Both the position numbers and the translations under genes were made by a program. Under the pieces are notes generated by a model. That model saw only the letters and a program-made list of their open reading frames with translations. It searched no databases and was not told where the DNA came from. Shown in pieces: positions 1 to 11,021 of a stretch of 49,448 bases of DNA. The stretch comes from Snodgrassella alvi. Lineage in GTDB: Bacteria > Pseudomonadota > Gammaproteobacteria > Burkholderiales > Neisseriaceae. How positions within the stretch are numbered: position 1 is the stretch's first letter; the number at the start of each line of letters is the position of its first letter. The DNA is taken from positions 1 through 49,448 of the forward strand of contig NZ_MEIK01000018.1 of assembly GCF_002777855.1 (NCBI RefSeq), written 5' to 3'.

Positions 1-293
1 CTATCTGCAGTGGGCGTTGGAAGTTTGACGGGGGCTGCTCCTAGTACGAGAGGACCGGAGTGGACGAACCTCTGGTGTACCGGTTGTGACGCCAGTCGCA
101 TCGCCGGGTAGCTAAGTTCGGAAGAGATAAACGCTGAAAGCATCTAAGCGTGAAACTCGCCTGAAGATGAGACTTCCCTAGGGATTTAATCCCTCTGAAG
201 AGACGTTCGAGACCAGGACGTTGATAGGTCGGGTGTGGAAGAGTGGTAACACTTGGAGCTAACCGATACTAATTGCTCGTGAGGCTTGACTCT
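1..293 (+). rRNA. 23S ribosomal RNA, 3' end (partial)
   Basis: This is the 3' terminal part of large-subunit rRNA; the gene begins before the window. The sarcin-ricin loop core AGTACGAGAGGACCGGAG is at about 42-59, and the conserved end GAGGCTTGAC is at 281-290. The exact 3' end is placed by comparison with the E. coli 23S end and may be off by a few bases. A 5S gene follows in the same orientation, as in an ordinary rrn operon. Confidence 0.97.
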
Positions 294-340
294 ATCATTT
301 GAAGGACTTCGCACACAGAAGGTGTGCAAGGTAAATGATA
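293..340 (+). other. Hairpin in the 23S-5S spacer (possible processing stem)
   Basis: TATCATTT at 293-300 pairs with AAATGATA at 333-340, and a second stem inside it pairs GCACAC (311-316) with GTGTGC. The structure starts where mature 23S ends. It may be a processing signal in the rRNA precursor. The stem is seen in the sequence; the role is inferred. No tRNA is present in this spacer. Confidence 0.45.
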
Positions 341-402
341 AAGCTTACTGATGAGAATACAAGCATCACCAAGATTAAGGCTTTCTGATTTGACAGTTTA
401 AA

Positions 403-517
403 GTCTGGCGGCCATAGCGGGTTGGTCCCACGCCTTCCCATCCCGAACAGGACCGTGAAACGACCTAGCGCCGATGATAGTATGGATGCCCATGTGAAAG
501 TAGGACACCGCCAGACA
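403..517 (+). rRNA. rrf: 5S ribosomal RNA
   Basis: About 115 nt. The closing helix pairs TCTGGCGG at the start with CCGCCAGA at the end. The internal landmarks GGTCCCACG, CCCGAACAGG, GTGAAACGACCTAGCGCCGATG and GAAAGTAGGACA match bacterial 5S. It lies about 110 nt after 23S. The ends are set by the helix and could shift by one or two bases. Confidence 0.95.
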
Positions 518-529
518 CCCATTAAGAAG

Positions 530-560
530 AACCCAGTAGACTATCTACTGGGTTCTTTGC
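530..560 (+). terminator. Intrinsic terminator of the rRNA operon
   Basis: A perfect 11-bp stem, AACCCAGTAGA (530-540) with TCTACTGGGTT (544-554), has a 3-nt loop and is followed by CTTTGC. It lies 13 nt after 5S. The opposite strand reads into a T-containing tract too, so it could also stop transcription coming from the trmL remnant. Confidence 0.85.
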
Positions 561-586
561 TTTGTGCTAAATGGAAACGCAACTGG

Positions 587-829
587 TTAAGACAAACCAG
601 CGAACCCCTGCTGCCGTAGCGCTTCGTACAACACAATGGCCGCTGCGTTGGATAGATTCAATGAGCGGATATGGGAAGTCTGAGGGATACGCAGGCAGTG
701 ATCTGCTCTGGCCTGTGCGAACTCCTGCGGCAGGCCGGTCGTTTCCCGGCCAAAGAGGAAATAGATTGCTTGCCTGCTGTTGCTGTAGTCAAATTCTGTG
801 TAATTGCGCGTGCCGTACGTCTCGGTTAG
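587..829 (-). pseudogene. trmL: 5'-truncated tRNA (cytidine/uridine-2'-O-)-methyltransferase remnant
   Basis: The minus-strand reading frame encodes the C-terminal half of a SPOUT methyltransferase of the TrmL family, which methylates the ribose of the wobble base in tRNA-Leu. Motif 2 (FLFGRETTGLPQEF) and motif 3 (RSLNLSNAAAIVLYEALRQ) are intact, and the protein ends at the family's usual C-terminus. TrmL is normally about 155 residues. Here only about 80 are recognisable. The part that should carry the NTGNIIRLCANTG-type N-terminal region is replaced by AT-rich DNA with no homology that I can see in any frame. The open frame extends to a chance start at 889, but the first about 20 codons look unrelated. 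It is probably non-functional, sitting tail-to-tail with the rRNA operon. A second full copy elsewhere cannot be excluded. Confidence 0.72.
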
Positions 830-889
830 ATAATTTGATTTGAAATCATAAATATCTGAAACTAAGTATGATACAAAATATCTTAACAA

Positions 890-1216
890 TAATTTTGACC
901 AAAAGATTTATTAAATAATAAATTATTAAAAACTGAGCATTTCAAGAACTTAAGAATTTTTCATTGAAAATTGATATCGGTTGTATATTAAGAATTTTGA
1001 CTAAAATACCCATCTTGTGGATAAAGCTTAAAACCTGAATCTTTTTCTTTCAATATTTCTCTTTCTGCTATAAGACAAGTATGATAAGTTTTCGAAAAAA
1101 TGATATTCAGTTGAGTTTTAGCTTATTTTTACTGGGCAGCGATAGCAGGTGCAATTATTTTTCGTATGTGAGAAATATTCGGTACACTTGGAGCTGTAAT
1201 TGTAATAGGTTATACG
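890..1216. other. AT-rich spacer between trmL remnant and PTS cassette
   Basis: No intact gene. In frame with the EIIA start, the stretch 1115-1213 reads as a hydrophobic peptide (AYFYWAAIAGAIIF, one stop, then EIFGTLGAVIVIG), which could be the decayed end of a small membrane protein. The promoter of the PTS cassette should be here, but I see no convincing -35/-10 pair. Confidence 0.4.
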
Positions 1217-1621
1217 ATGATAGGTTTGATGATTGTAACCCATGAGACTGTGGGACAGGCAAATATGCAGTTAATTCAGCATATTTTTGGATCTGTACCT
1301 GAAAAAGTTTCATTAATCGGGGTACGTAGCAGCGATTTAATAGAAAATATACATAAAGAGGTGGTAGAGAAACTGGCCGCTTTGGATTATGGCCATGGTG
1401 TACTGATTTTGACAGATATATTTGGAGCTACGCCGTGCAATTTGGTACGCCGGCTGATTCAGCGAGAAGATGTTATTTTACTTACTGGTTTGAATGCTCC
1501 TATGTTAATCAAAGCACTGCAAAATTTTACTAAAGCAGAAGATGTGCATAAATTTGCTGATGATGTTAAAGCAGCTGCTATCGCCGGTATTATGACTATA
1601 TCTAATCAGGATGAGCCCTAA
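1217..1621 (+). CDS. PTS EIIA component, mannose/fructose family (ManX-like)
   Basis: A 134-residue protein with the EIIA-Man fold: MIGLMIVTHE at the N-terminus, where His9 is the expected phospho-accepting histidine, and TDIFGATPCN around residues 72-81. In the family this domain takes phosphate from HPr. It is a single domain without the EIIB part found in enteric ManX. It opens a three-gene cassette with HPr and EI. No EIIB, EIIC or EIID permease is in the window. In Neisseria and many beta-proteobacteria the same three proteins form a regulatory PTS, so signalling rather than sugar uptake is the likely role. ATG 1217 was chosen because MIGLMIVTH is the family's usual start. Confidence 0.9.
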   Translation: MIGLMIVTHETVGQANMQLIQHIFGSVPEKVSLIGVRSSDLIENIHKEVVEKLAALDYGHGVLILTDIFGATPCNLVRRLIQREDVILLTGLNAPMLIKALQNFTKAEDVHKFADDVKAAAIAGIMTISNQDEP

Positions 1622-1622
1622 C

Positions 1623-1892
1623 ATGATAAAAAAGGAAATTGAAATTGTTAATAAGCTAGGTTTGCATGCACGAGCTTCGAATAGATTTACTCAGGTGGCC
1701 AGTAGTTTTCAGTGTGAAGTGTGGGTAACACGGAAAAGCCGGCGAGTGAATGGTAAAAGTATTATGGGTCTGATGATGCTAGCTGCCGCGCAGGGTAGTG
1801 TTATTGAGCTGGAAACAGATGGAGTAGATGAAAATCAGGCGATGCAGGCATTAGTTGAACTGATTAACAATTATTTTGGTGAAGACGAATAA
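1623..1892 (+). CDS. ptsH: Phosphocarrier protein HPr
   Basis: An 89-residue HPr, the small carrier that passes phosphate from EI to EIIA. His15 in NKLGLHARAS is the catalytic phosphohistidine. Ser46 in RVNGKSIMGLMML is the site that HPr kinase modifies in organisms with HprK, so a second regulatory input is plausible. The start at 1623 gives the standard MIKKEIEIVN and has an AGGATGAG Shine-Dalgarno about 8 nt upstream, inside the EIIA 3' end. An in-frame ATG at 1611 overlaps that Shine-Dalgarno and is less likely. The gene follows EIIA by 1 nt, and its stop overlaps the EI start. Confidence 0.95.
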   Translation: MIKKEIEIVNKLGLHARASNRFTQVASSFQCEVWVTRKSRRVNGKSIMGLMMLAAAQGSVIELETDGVDENQAMQALVELINNYFGEDE

Positions 1893-3649
1893 TGTGTATA
1901 GTGCTGCATGGTGTGGCAGTAGGAACCGGAGTAGCTATTGGACGGGCTCATTTAGTCGTACGTGGGATGGACGATGTCCCTCATCGCGATTTATCCATAG
2001 AAGAAATTCCAGCAGAAATTGCCCGCTATGAGCAGGCTATTAAAACGACACGCCGTCAGTTAGAACAGCTACGCACCGATATTCCTCAAAATGCACCTTC
2101 GGAACTAGGCGCGTTTATTTCTTTGCATCTGATGCTGCTTGGAGATGTCAGTCTGTCTCGAGAGCCTGTTGATATTATTAAAGAAAAGTGTATTAATGCT
2201 GAATGGGCTTTAAAGTTACAAACAGATAAGTTAGCTGAACAGTTTGATGCAATTGAAGATAATTATCTGCGCGCGCGTAAACAAGATATGTTGCAGGTGG
2301 TTGAGCGTATTTTTAAAAATCTGATAGGACTATCTACAGAAGTTGTAACTGAAGCCGAGGACTTTGAAGAAGATACGATTCTGGTTGCACATGATTTATC
2401 ACCGGCAGATACCGTCTTTTTTAAAGACAGCCGTATTGCTGCTTTTGTTACAGATGCTGGTGGTCCAACTAGTCACACAGCTATTTTGGGGCGTAGTCTA
2501 GATATTCCATCAGTAATTGCGCTTGGATATGCCCGTGAGTTAATTAATGAAGATGAATTGATAATAGTTGACGGTTCTATGGGCGTAGTCATTATTGCGC
2601 CTGATGATGTTATTTTAAAAGAATATCGTCGGCGTTTACGCGAATTTCGTAGTCTAAAACGGCAATTAAATAAACTAAAAAATACGGCGGCAACAACCCT
2701 AGATGGCATCAATATAGAGCTTTTAGGCAATATTGAAAGTGTTAATGATATTAAATCATTAAATAATCTGGGTGTAGATGGTATCGGGCTGTACCGCAGT
2801 GAATTTTTTTACCTAAATCGGGATGCATTACCGACAGAAGAAGAGCTATATACAGAATATGCTGACGTGGTAAAAAGGCTGAAAGGTAAACCATTAACTA
2901 TACGCACTATTGATTTGGGTGTTGATAAGAATCCGCGTTGGTTTGGACCCAGTCATACGATGAATCCAGCCCTAGGTCTGACTGGAATTCGATTATGTTT
3001 GGCAGAACCTGTGATGTTTCGTACTCAGATGAGGGCTATTATGAGAGCTGCTGTTCTTGGTCCTGTACGCATGATGTGGCCAATGATTTCGTCAGTCACT
3101 GAAATTCAACAATGCCTAACTCATCTGAATACTGCTAAACAGCAGTTAAATGACCGTTTTCAAAAGTTTGATGAAAAAATTCAGGTCGGCGCGATGATAG
3201 AAATACCCTCAGCTGCTTTAACTGTGAATTCTATTCTGAAACTGATTGATTTTGTGTCTGTGGGTACCAATGATTTGATTCAGTATACATTGGCTGCTGA
3301 TCGTAATGATGAAAGTGTTAGTTATTTATATCAGCCTGGTCATCCTGCAGTGCTTAAGCTGCTATTACATGTTATCCGTACTGCTGTACGGTTAAATAAA
3401 CCAGTGTCGATTTGCGGAGAAATGGCCGGAGATGCCCAGTATACGCGTCTGCTTATGGCGATGGGGTTACGTCGTTTTTCGATGAATGCGAATAACATTC
3501 TAGCAGTAAAAAATCAGATTATTCAAAGTGATTTGTTAATGCTGGAAAATGAGGTGCAGAAAATTCTGCGCAATGATGATCCTGATAAGGCATTAAAATT
3601 ACTAAAAAAATTTAATTCTTCACATGAATTGGCTGATTCTGTGGAATAA
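1892..3649 (+). CDS. ptsI: Phosphoenolpyruvate-protein phosphotransferase (Enzyme I)
   Basis: A 585-residue cytoplasmic enzyme that autophosphorylates from PEP and hands phosphate to HPr. It has, in order, an N-terminal HPr-binding domain, the phosphohistidine swivel motif GGPTSHTAILGRS with His195 as the active residue, and a PEP-binding TIM barrel. The barrel carries GLYRSEFFY, the signature VSVGTNDLIQYTLAADR and the catalytic cysteine in SICGEMAGD. Length and motifs are normal. The start ATG shares one base with the HPr stop (TAATG), implying translational coupling. A strong terminator follows about 130 nt later, so the cassette is a three-gene operon. Confidence 0.95.
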   Translation: MCIVLHGVAVGTGVAIGRAHLVVRGMDDVPHRDLSIEEIPAEIARYEQAIKTTRRQLEQLRTDIPQNAPSELGAFISLHLMLLGDVSLSREPVDIIKEKCINAEWALKLQTDKLAEQFDAIEDNYLRARKQDMLQVVERIFKNLIGLSTEVVTEAEDFEEDTILVAHDLSPADTVFFKDSRIAAFVTDAGGPTSHTAILGRSLDIPSVIALGYARELINEDELIIVDGSMGVVIIAPDDVILKEYRRRLREFRSLKRQLNKLKNTAATTLDGINIELLGNIESVNDIKSLNNLGVDGIGLYRSEFFYLNRDALPTEEELYTEYADVVKRLKGKPLTIRTIDLGVDKNPRWFGPSHTMNPALGLTGIRLCLAEPVMFRTQMRAIMRAAVLGPVRMMWPMISSVTEIQQCLTHLNTAKQQLNDRFQKFDEKIQVGAMIEIPSAALTVNSILKLIDFVSVGTNDLIQYTLAADRNDESVSYLYQPGHPAVLKLLLHVIRTAVRLNKPVSICGEMAGDAQYTRLLMAMGLRRFSMNANNILAVKNQIIQSDLLMLENEVQKILRNDDPDKALKLLKKFNSSHELADSVE

Positions 3650-3777
3650 AACAAATTCTTTTGTTTGACTTAGCATAGATTAACTGCGTTTAATGCTCGG
3701 ATTAATATAATTATTTTATCAATATTGTTGTTGCCTGACAGTCAGTATTGAGTAAGTAGTGTTTTCCCGCAAATTGT

Positions 3778-3815
3778 CCACCGATATTCTCTCCCTTGGT
3801 ATCGGTGGTTTTTTT
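3778..3815 (+). terminator. Intrinsic terminator of the PTS operon
   Basis: A perfect 9-bp stem, CCACCGATA (3778-3786) with TATCGGTGG (3800-3808), is followed by seven T residues. It lies about 130 nt after the ptsI stop and ahead of the leuS promoter. Confidence 0.9.
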
Positions 3816-3946
3816 AGATAAGTGTATGATATGTGAATATATTATTTAAATTGATTGATTACATAGTATGTTTTCAATATCGAAGAGTTGAAGGAATCTA
3901 CTATCTTACTAAAGTAATTAATTGCAAGTTGGTGTCTGGAGTAAGC

Positions 3947-3955
3947 TGTTATAAT
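3947..3955 (+). promoter_or_regulatory. Extended -10 promoter for leuS
   Basis: The sequence TGTTATAAT is a perfect extended -10 element (TGnTATAAT). No good -35 hexamer lies at the usual distance, which is typical of extended -10 promoters. Transcription would start near 3962, giving a leader of about 30 nt before the leuS ATG. Confidence 0.6.
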
Positions 3956-3986
3956 AGCGGTCTATTTTTATACAATAAATTGATGA

Positions 3987-6632
<2,646 letters not shown>

Positions 6633-6649
6633 ATTTTGCAAGGGCTAAA

Positions 6650-6680
6650 AAAAAGACATGTTTTAACATGTCTTTTTTGT
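6650..6680. terminator. Bidirectional terminator between leuS and gcd
   Basis: The palindrome AAAAAGACATG / CATGTCTTTTT (about 6650-6660 and 6667-6677) has A residues on the left arm and T residues on the right, so it can work in both directions. It begins about 18 nt after leuS and about 65 nt after the gcd stop on the other strand. Confidence 0.85.
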
Positions 6681-6741
6681 TTATATTTGTCTGATTTGAG
6701 TATGAACAGTCAGTAATCAGATTATCCGTGTTTTTTAAAAC

Positions 6742-9123
6742 TTATGGCAGGGTGTAGGCAATTAATGTATCACCCATTTTTGTACCAAATGAACCATGAC
6801 CGCCAGCCATTTGTACAATGTATTGTTTGCCATTAACAGCATAGGTCATAGGTGTTGCTTGACCACCTGCTGGTAAGCGAGCCTGCCATAATAATTGACC
6901 ATTACTAGTGTCGAAGGCACGTAGATAATCATCTTGGGTGGCACTGACAAACATTACATTACCTGCAGTAGATATTGAACCGCCAAGCCCTGGTACACCG
7001 ATTTTCATCGGAGGCAGTTCAAACAGTTTCGGTAGGCTATCGCGTATCGTTCCGATACGTTTTTTCCAGACTACTTTATTAGTTTGTAAATCTACGCCGC
7101 TAATAAATCCCCAGGCTGGTTGTTTGCAGGGTAAGCCAATCGGAGATAGGAAAGGATTGATTTCTACTCCATAAGGTACCCCATACATGGGTTGCATACC
7201 GTTTTCTGTGCCTGCACCTTGTTCTTGCTGTGCTCTGTTTGGATTGGTTGGTATCAGGCGAGAAATGAAAGGTAGTCCAATCGGATTCATTAGTGCAATC
7301 TGACGATCTTGATTCACAGATATACCACCCCATTCAAACACACCTAGATTTCCGGGAAATACGAGCGTGCCATTTTCAGAAGGTGGAGTATAAATGCCAT
7401 CATAATTTAGACGTTTAAATTGAATTCGGCAGACAAGCTGATCGAACATGGTTGCACCCCACATATCCTTATCAGTGAGTTTACCTTGTGGTGTCAGACT
7501 TAGTGCTGAGAATGGCTGAGTTGCTGCATAGTGCTCGCCTTTTGTCGGATTGCCACGTTTTAAGGTTTGCGGTACTGATTTTTCGGTAATGGGAACAATG
7601 GGTTGTCCAGTTTCACGATTAAGCACAAAAATATTACCAGTTTTAGTCAAAATATAAATGGCTGGTACTCGTTTTCCTGAAGGTAGTGTTACATCCATTA
7701 ATGATGGTTGAGCCGGCACATCCATATCCCATAAATCGTGATGAGTGGTCTGAAAATGCCAAATAAGTTTTCCGGTGGAGGCATTTAGTGCCACGATGGA
7801 ATTAGCATACCGTTCTTTGAGTTTATCTCGATTTCCTCCCCAGATATCTGGTGTACCTACTCCAGTAGGTATATAAACAATATTCCTTTGCTGGTCATAG
7901 GCTAAAGGTGCCCATGCATTGGGAGAATTATGCACAAAAGTAGTATTTTCACCCGGCATGGCATTCGGATTTTGTGCACCAGTATCAAATATCCATTTCA
8001 GATGGCCATTGTTGGCATCATAACCACGGATGACACCAGAGGGCTCTTTTGTGGAGAGATTATCAGTAACAGACCCACCAATGATAATAGTGCTGGGTGT
8101 CACTACCGGCGGTGAAGTAGGATTGTAGCCACCTAAATATGCATAAGGCATTTTGGCTTGAAGGTTGATTTCGCCGTTATTGCCAAAGTCCTGACATTTT
8201 TGTCCATTGTCGGCATTAACTGCAATTAATCGTCCATCATTAACCGGTAAAAGGACTTTTCGTGGACATAAAGTAGAAGGAGTGGTTTCATTTTGCTTAG
8301 CTTTGGTCGCGTCGTAATAGCTGACACCACGGCAAGTAAGATGTTGAAAGGTTTTATTGCTGCGTAACTTTGGATCAAAACGCCAAAGTCTTTTACCTGT
8401 TGTGGCATCGAGGGCATCCAGAAACTGATGTGGTGTACAAATGAATAGCTTGTTACCGATTTTAATTGGTGTCAGCTCATTAGTTGTTTCTGCTGAGTCG
8501 TTATTAGTTTTGAAATCACCGGTGTGATAGGTCCAGGCTACTTTAAGCTGATTAACGTTATTGGTATTGATTTGAGTTAAAGGGGAATAGCGTGTGCCGC
8601 CTTGTGTACGGCCATAGGCGGGCCAGTCTTCTGCTGCTACGCCATTTGGGTCTACTGCAGGTTCTGGCTGGGCACGCGAAATGGTACCGTTGATTTCCTG
8701 TGGGTCATGATTAATGCTGTAAAGCATGATACCCAGAATAACTATCAATCCAATGGCAATGGCAGCTTGGCCACTGCGTTTGGTAGCTAATTGGCGTGTT
8801 GGCCATGGTAACAGTAGCCACAGACCTAGTAAAAACAGAATGTCAAAACGTGGTGCCAGTGCCCAAAAGTCTGTACCGGATTCCGATAATCCCCAATCAA
8901 GTGTGGCAATGAGGATTATCGCGAACCACCACAGGCTATTGCTGCAATTACGCTGATATAGAACGGTGAACAAACCAAGTGCGATTGCTAGGATTGCATA
9001 ATAAGCGGAACCGCCCAGACTAATTAACCAGATTCCTCCTATAAGCAAATAAAGAGTAGCTAGCCATAATATGATCGATGTGATGATTTTGGCGACGGAA
9101 CGCTTTGATTTATGTGTGTTCAT
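6742..9123 (-). CDS. gcd: Membrane-bound PQQ-dependent glucose dehydrogenase
   Basis: A 793-residue quinoprotein that oxidises aldoses such as glucose to the lactone in the periplasm and passes electrons to ubiquinone. The N-terminus (about residues 10-140) has five hydrophobic segments as in E. coli Gcd, including FWALAPRFDILFLLGLWLLL. The rest is the eight-bladed PQQ propeller with WPAYGRTQGGTRYSPL, FQHLTCRGVSY, HHDLWDMDVPAQP (containing the catalytic aspartate) and TKTGNIFVLNRE (containing the PQQ lysine). The end HGSFGTKMGDTLIAY matches Gcd rather than the shorter soluble dehydrogenases, but a quinate/shikimate dehydrogenase of the same family is an alternative. The start at 9123 has AGAGG five nt upstream; an upstream in-frame ATG at 9186 lacks one. 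No PQQ biosynthesis genes are in the window. Confidence 0.9.
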   Translation of the reverse strand: MNTHKSKRSVAKIITSIILWLATLYLLIGGIWLISLGGSAYYAILAIALGLFTVLYQRNCSNSLWWFAIILIATLDWGLSESGTDFWALAPRFDILFLLGLWLLLPWPTRQLATKRSGQAAIAIGLIVILGIMLYSINHDPQEINGTISRAQPEPAVDPNGVAAEDWPAYGRTQGGTRYSPLTQINTNNVNQLKVAWTYHTGDFKTNNDSAETTNELTPIKIGNKLFICTPHQFLDALDATTGKRLWRFDPKLRSNKTFQHLTCRGVSYYDATKAKQNETTPSTLCPRKVLLPVNDGRLIAVNADNGQKCQDFGNNGEINLQAKMPYAYLGGYNPTSPPVVTPSTIIIGGSVTDNLSTKEPSGVIRGYDANNGHLKWIFDTGAQNPNAMPGENTTFVHNSPNAWAPLAYDQQRNIVYIPTGVGTPDIWGGNRDKLKERYANSIVALNASTGKLIWHFQTTHHDLWDMDVPAQPSLMDVTLPSGKRVPAIYILTKTGNIFVLNRETGQPIVPITEKSVPQTLKRGNPTKGEHYAATQPFSALSLTPQGKLTDKDMWGATMFDQLVCRIQFKRLNYDGIYTPPSENGTLVFPGNLGVFEWGGISVNQDRQIALMNPIGLPFISRLIPTNPNRAQQEQGAGTENGMQPMYGVPYGVEINPFLSPIGLPCKQPAWGFISGVDLQTNKVVWKKRIGTIRDSLPKLFELPPMKIGVPGLGGSISTAGNVMFVSATQDDYLRAFDTSNGQLLWQARLPAGGQATPMTYAVNGKQYIVQMAGGHGSFGTKMGDTLIAYTLP

Positions 9124-9828
9124 TATGCCTCTGTATGTTGTTTTAATAAAATTCTTATGGTTAATAAAAGTCATTATAGTCAGCAATAATAATTATGCAA
9201 ATGACTATCTTTATGAATATTAAATAATTAATATTCAAGATTTTATATACTATTCATCTAAAAATTATTGTTTTAGGGATTCAAAAGCTAATTTAGCAGA
9301 TTTATTGATAATAAATTATATTATTGACGATGGTGTATAAAAGTTAATTCTTTTTTCAAAAATTTGGTTGATCATGATTCAGAACAGATTCTTTCAGTAG
9401 TATTAATTATCGCTAGGGCGCAACAATAATATTTTTTTATGTGAAAATTCTTGATTTTGTTTTTATCTGATGCCATCGCACAGATTCGATACGAATAGAT
9501 GTAGTTTTCTTAATATAAATATTTCAAAAATTCAAAGTTTTTGATAAAAATGGTTGGTTAATGCTGAAGTTATCTGGTTGGCTTAATTCACTATTAATTA
9601 TAATAAGACAAAAACTAAGAGAAAACATTTGAATAAACATTGAATAAAAAGCAGCAAAAAATTGAATGGTTAATTATTTTTTAAATAAGCTGATAAATTA
9701 TTCGATTGATAAATTATTTAATAAATGAACTTTTCTTAAGATAAAAAATTCTTCCGTATATTCTTTGCTTTTTATTGGGAAGTTTGAAAGTAATATATTT
9801 TATATATGTTAATGGCATATATAAAATA
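9124..9828. other. AT-rich spacer between gcd and thrB
   Basis: About 700 bp with no gene that I can recognise on either strand. The gcd promoter should lie near 9130-9250 on the minus strand, but no clear -35/-10 pair stands out. The thrB-proximal end holds a long AT palindrome, listed separately. Confidence 0.6.
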
Positions 9829-9829
9829 T
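9795..9829 (-). terminator. AT-only palindrome at the end of thrB (possible terminator)
   Basis: A 14-bp perfect stem (9795-9808 with 9816-9829) has a 7-nt loop and touches the thrB stop codon. It is almost entirely A/T and lacks a clean T tract, so termination is uncertain. It may instead protect the mRNA 3' end. Confidence 0.4.
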
Positions 9830-10749
9830 TACTGGCGTAAGCTTAGCAATAAATCACGGAATACATTTGGATCCTTGATGAAGGTGATTTCGCCAACTTG
9901 CGGAAAATGATAATCAAGCAGGCGTGAAACCCAGAAACGGATACATGCTGCCCGTTGTGCAATCGGGAAATAATCTTTTTCATCAGTGGTTAGTGTTCGT
10001 ATGCTTTCATATCCACGGAAAAAAGCTTGCTGGAGATTCTGATTAAGATGATTGTCTGCTCGTCGAGCCCAATCGTTTACTGCAATAGCAAGGTCGTACA
10101 TGAAGTTGCCATTACATGCATAATAGAAATCAATAAATCCGGCTACCTGCTCCCCGTCCAACAAAACATTATCACGGAATAGATCGGCATGGATAATGCC
10201 TTCTGGTAAATCCGCACGATTATGAGTATCAAAAAAAGCAATTTCTTCTAGCAATAGATGCTTATCTTCTTCATTTAGAAACGGTAAGAGCCGATTGCTG
10301 GCTTCGTGCCACCAGCTTATGTAGCGTGGATTAGGCATTGTTTGTGGAAATTCAGTTCCGGCCAAATGCATTTTCGCCAGCATGGCTCCTGTATGGAAGC
10401 ATTGCTGCTCAGAAGGGCTACTGGTGTCTTTGCCAGACAAGCAAGTAACCAAACAGGCTGGCTTGCTTGCAAGCGTACTATCCAACCGGCCGTCTATTCG
10501 GGCAATGGGAGCAGGACAAGCTACATCATGAGCACTGAGATGCTGGGTAAGATCCAGAAAAAAAGGCAGTTCAGCTTGGGTCATGGCTTCAAATACTGTT
10601 AATACATAACGTCCCTGTGTGGTGGTAACGAAGTAATTACTGTTGGTTACCCCTTGAGCGATACCTTGCAAACCAATAAATCGACCCAAGTGATAATCGC
10701 GCAGAAAAGTGCGCATTTCATCATCGCTGACACTGGTATAAACAGACAT
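9829..10749 (-). CDS. thrB: Homoserine kinase (ThrB, aminoglycoside-phosphotransferase fold)
   Basis: A 306-residue kinase that phosphorylates homoserine in threonine biosynthesis. It belongs to the choline-kinase/APH-like type of ThrB used by beta- and many gamma-proteobacteria, not to the GHMP type of E. coli. Visible are [26 protein letters not shown] (the nucleotide-binding strands), the Brenner-type catalytic loop [16 protein letters not shown] and the metal-binding GFIDFYYA. The start [13 protein letters not shown] equals that of Neisseria homologues, with GGTGA about 7 nt upstream; an upstream TTG at 10761 is less likely. asd, from the same aspartate pathway, lies about 2.8 kb away but is not co-transcribed. 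Confidence 0.95.
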   Translation of the reverse strand: MSVYTSVSDDEMRTFLRDYHLGRFIGLQGIAQGVTNSNYFVTTTQGRYVLTVFEAMTQAELPFFLDLTQHLSAHDVACPAPIARIDGRLDSTLASKPACLVTCLSGKDTSSPSEQQCFHTGAMLAKMHLAGTEFPQTMPNPRYISWWHEASNRLLPFLNEEDKHLLLEEIAFFDTHNRADLPEGIIHADLFRDNVLLDGEQVAGFIDFYYACNGNFMYDLAIAVNDWARRADNHLNQNLQQAFFRGYESIRTLTTDEKDYFPIAQRAACIRFWVSRLLDYHFPQVGEITFIKDPNVFRDLLLSLRQ

Positions 10750-11021
10750 AGATATCACCAATCAAACAGGATATAGACATTATTAAAAGCTGAAACAGAA
10801 AATAGGAGTGACTTCAGCAAAACGTGTGCATGATAACAAAAAAATCTTGTATTCAGGCAGCTAAACAGGACTAATACAGCGGTTACTATGCTTTTAACAT
10901 ATAATAAAAAGGAATAAATGAATGCATAAGGGCTATTTCACAAGCTGAGAAGATTTACGTATCCTTGATAAGCAATTTGTATTAAACGCTGGCTGAAGTT
11001 TTGCCAGTTCAGGAGTATAAA

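Noticed and set aside
9368-9381. TTGATCATGATTCA resembles an FNR site upstream of gcd
   Set aside because: It has two mismatches and lies about 245 bp from the start in AT-rich DNA; a chance match is likely.
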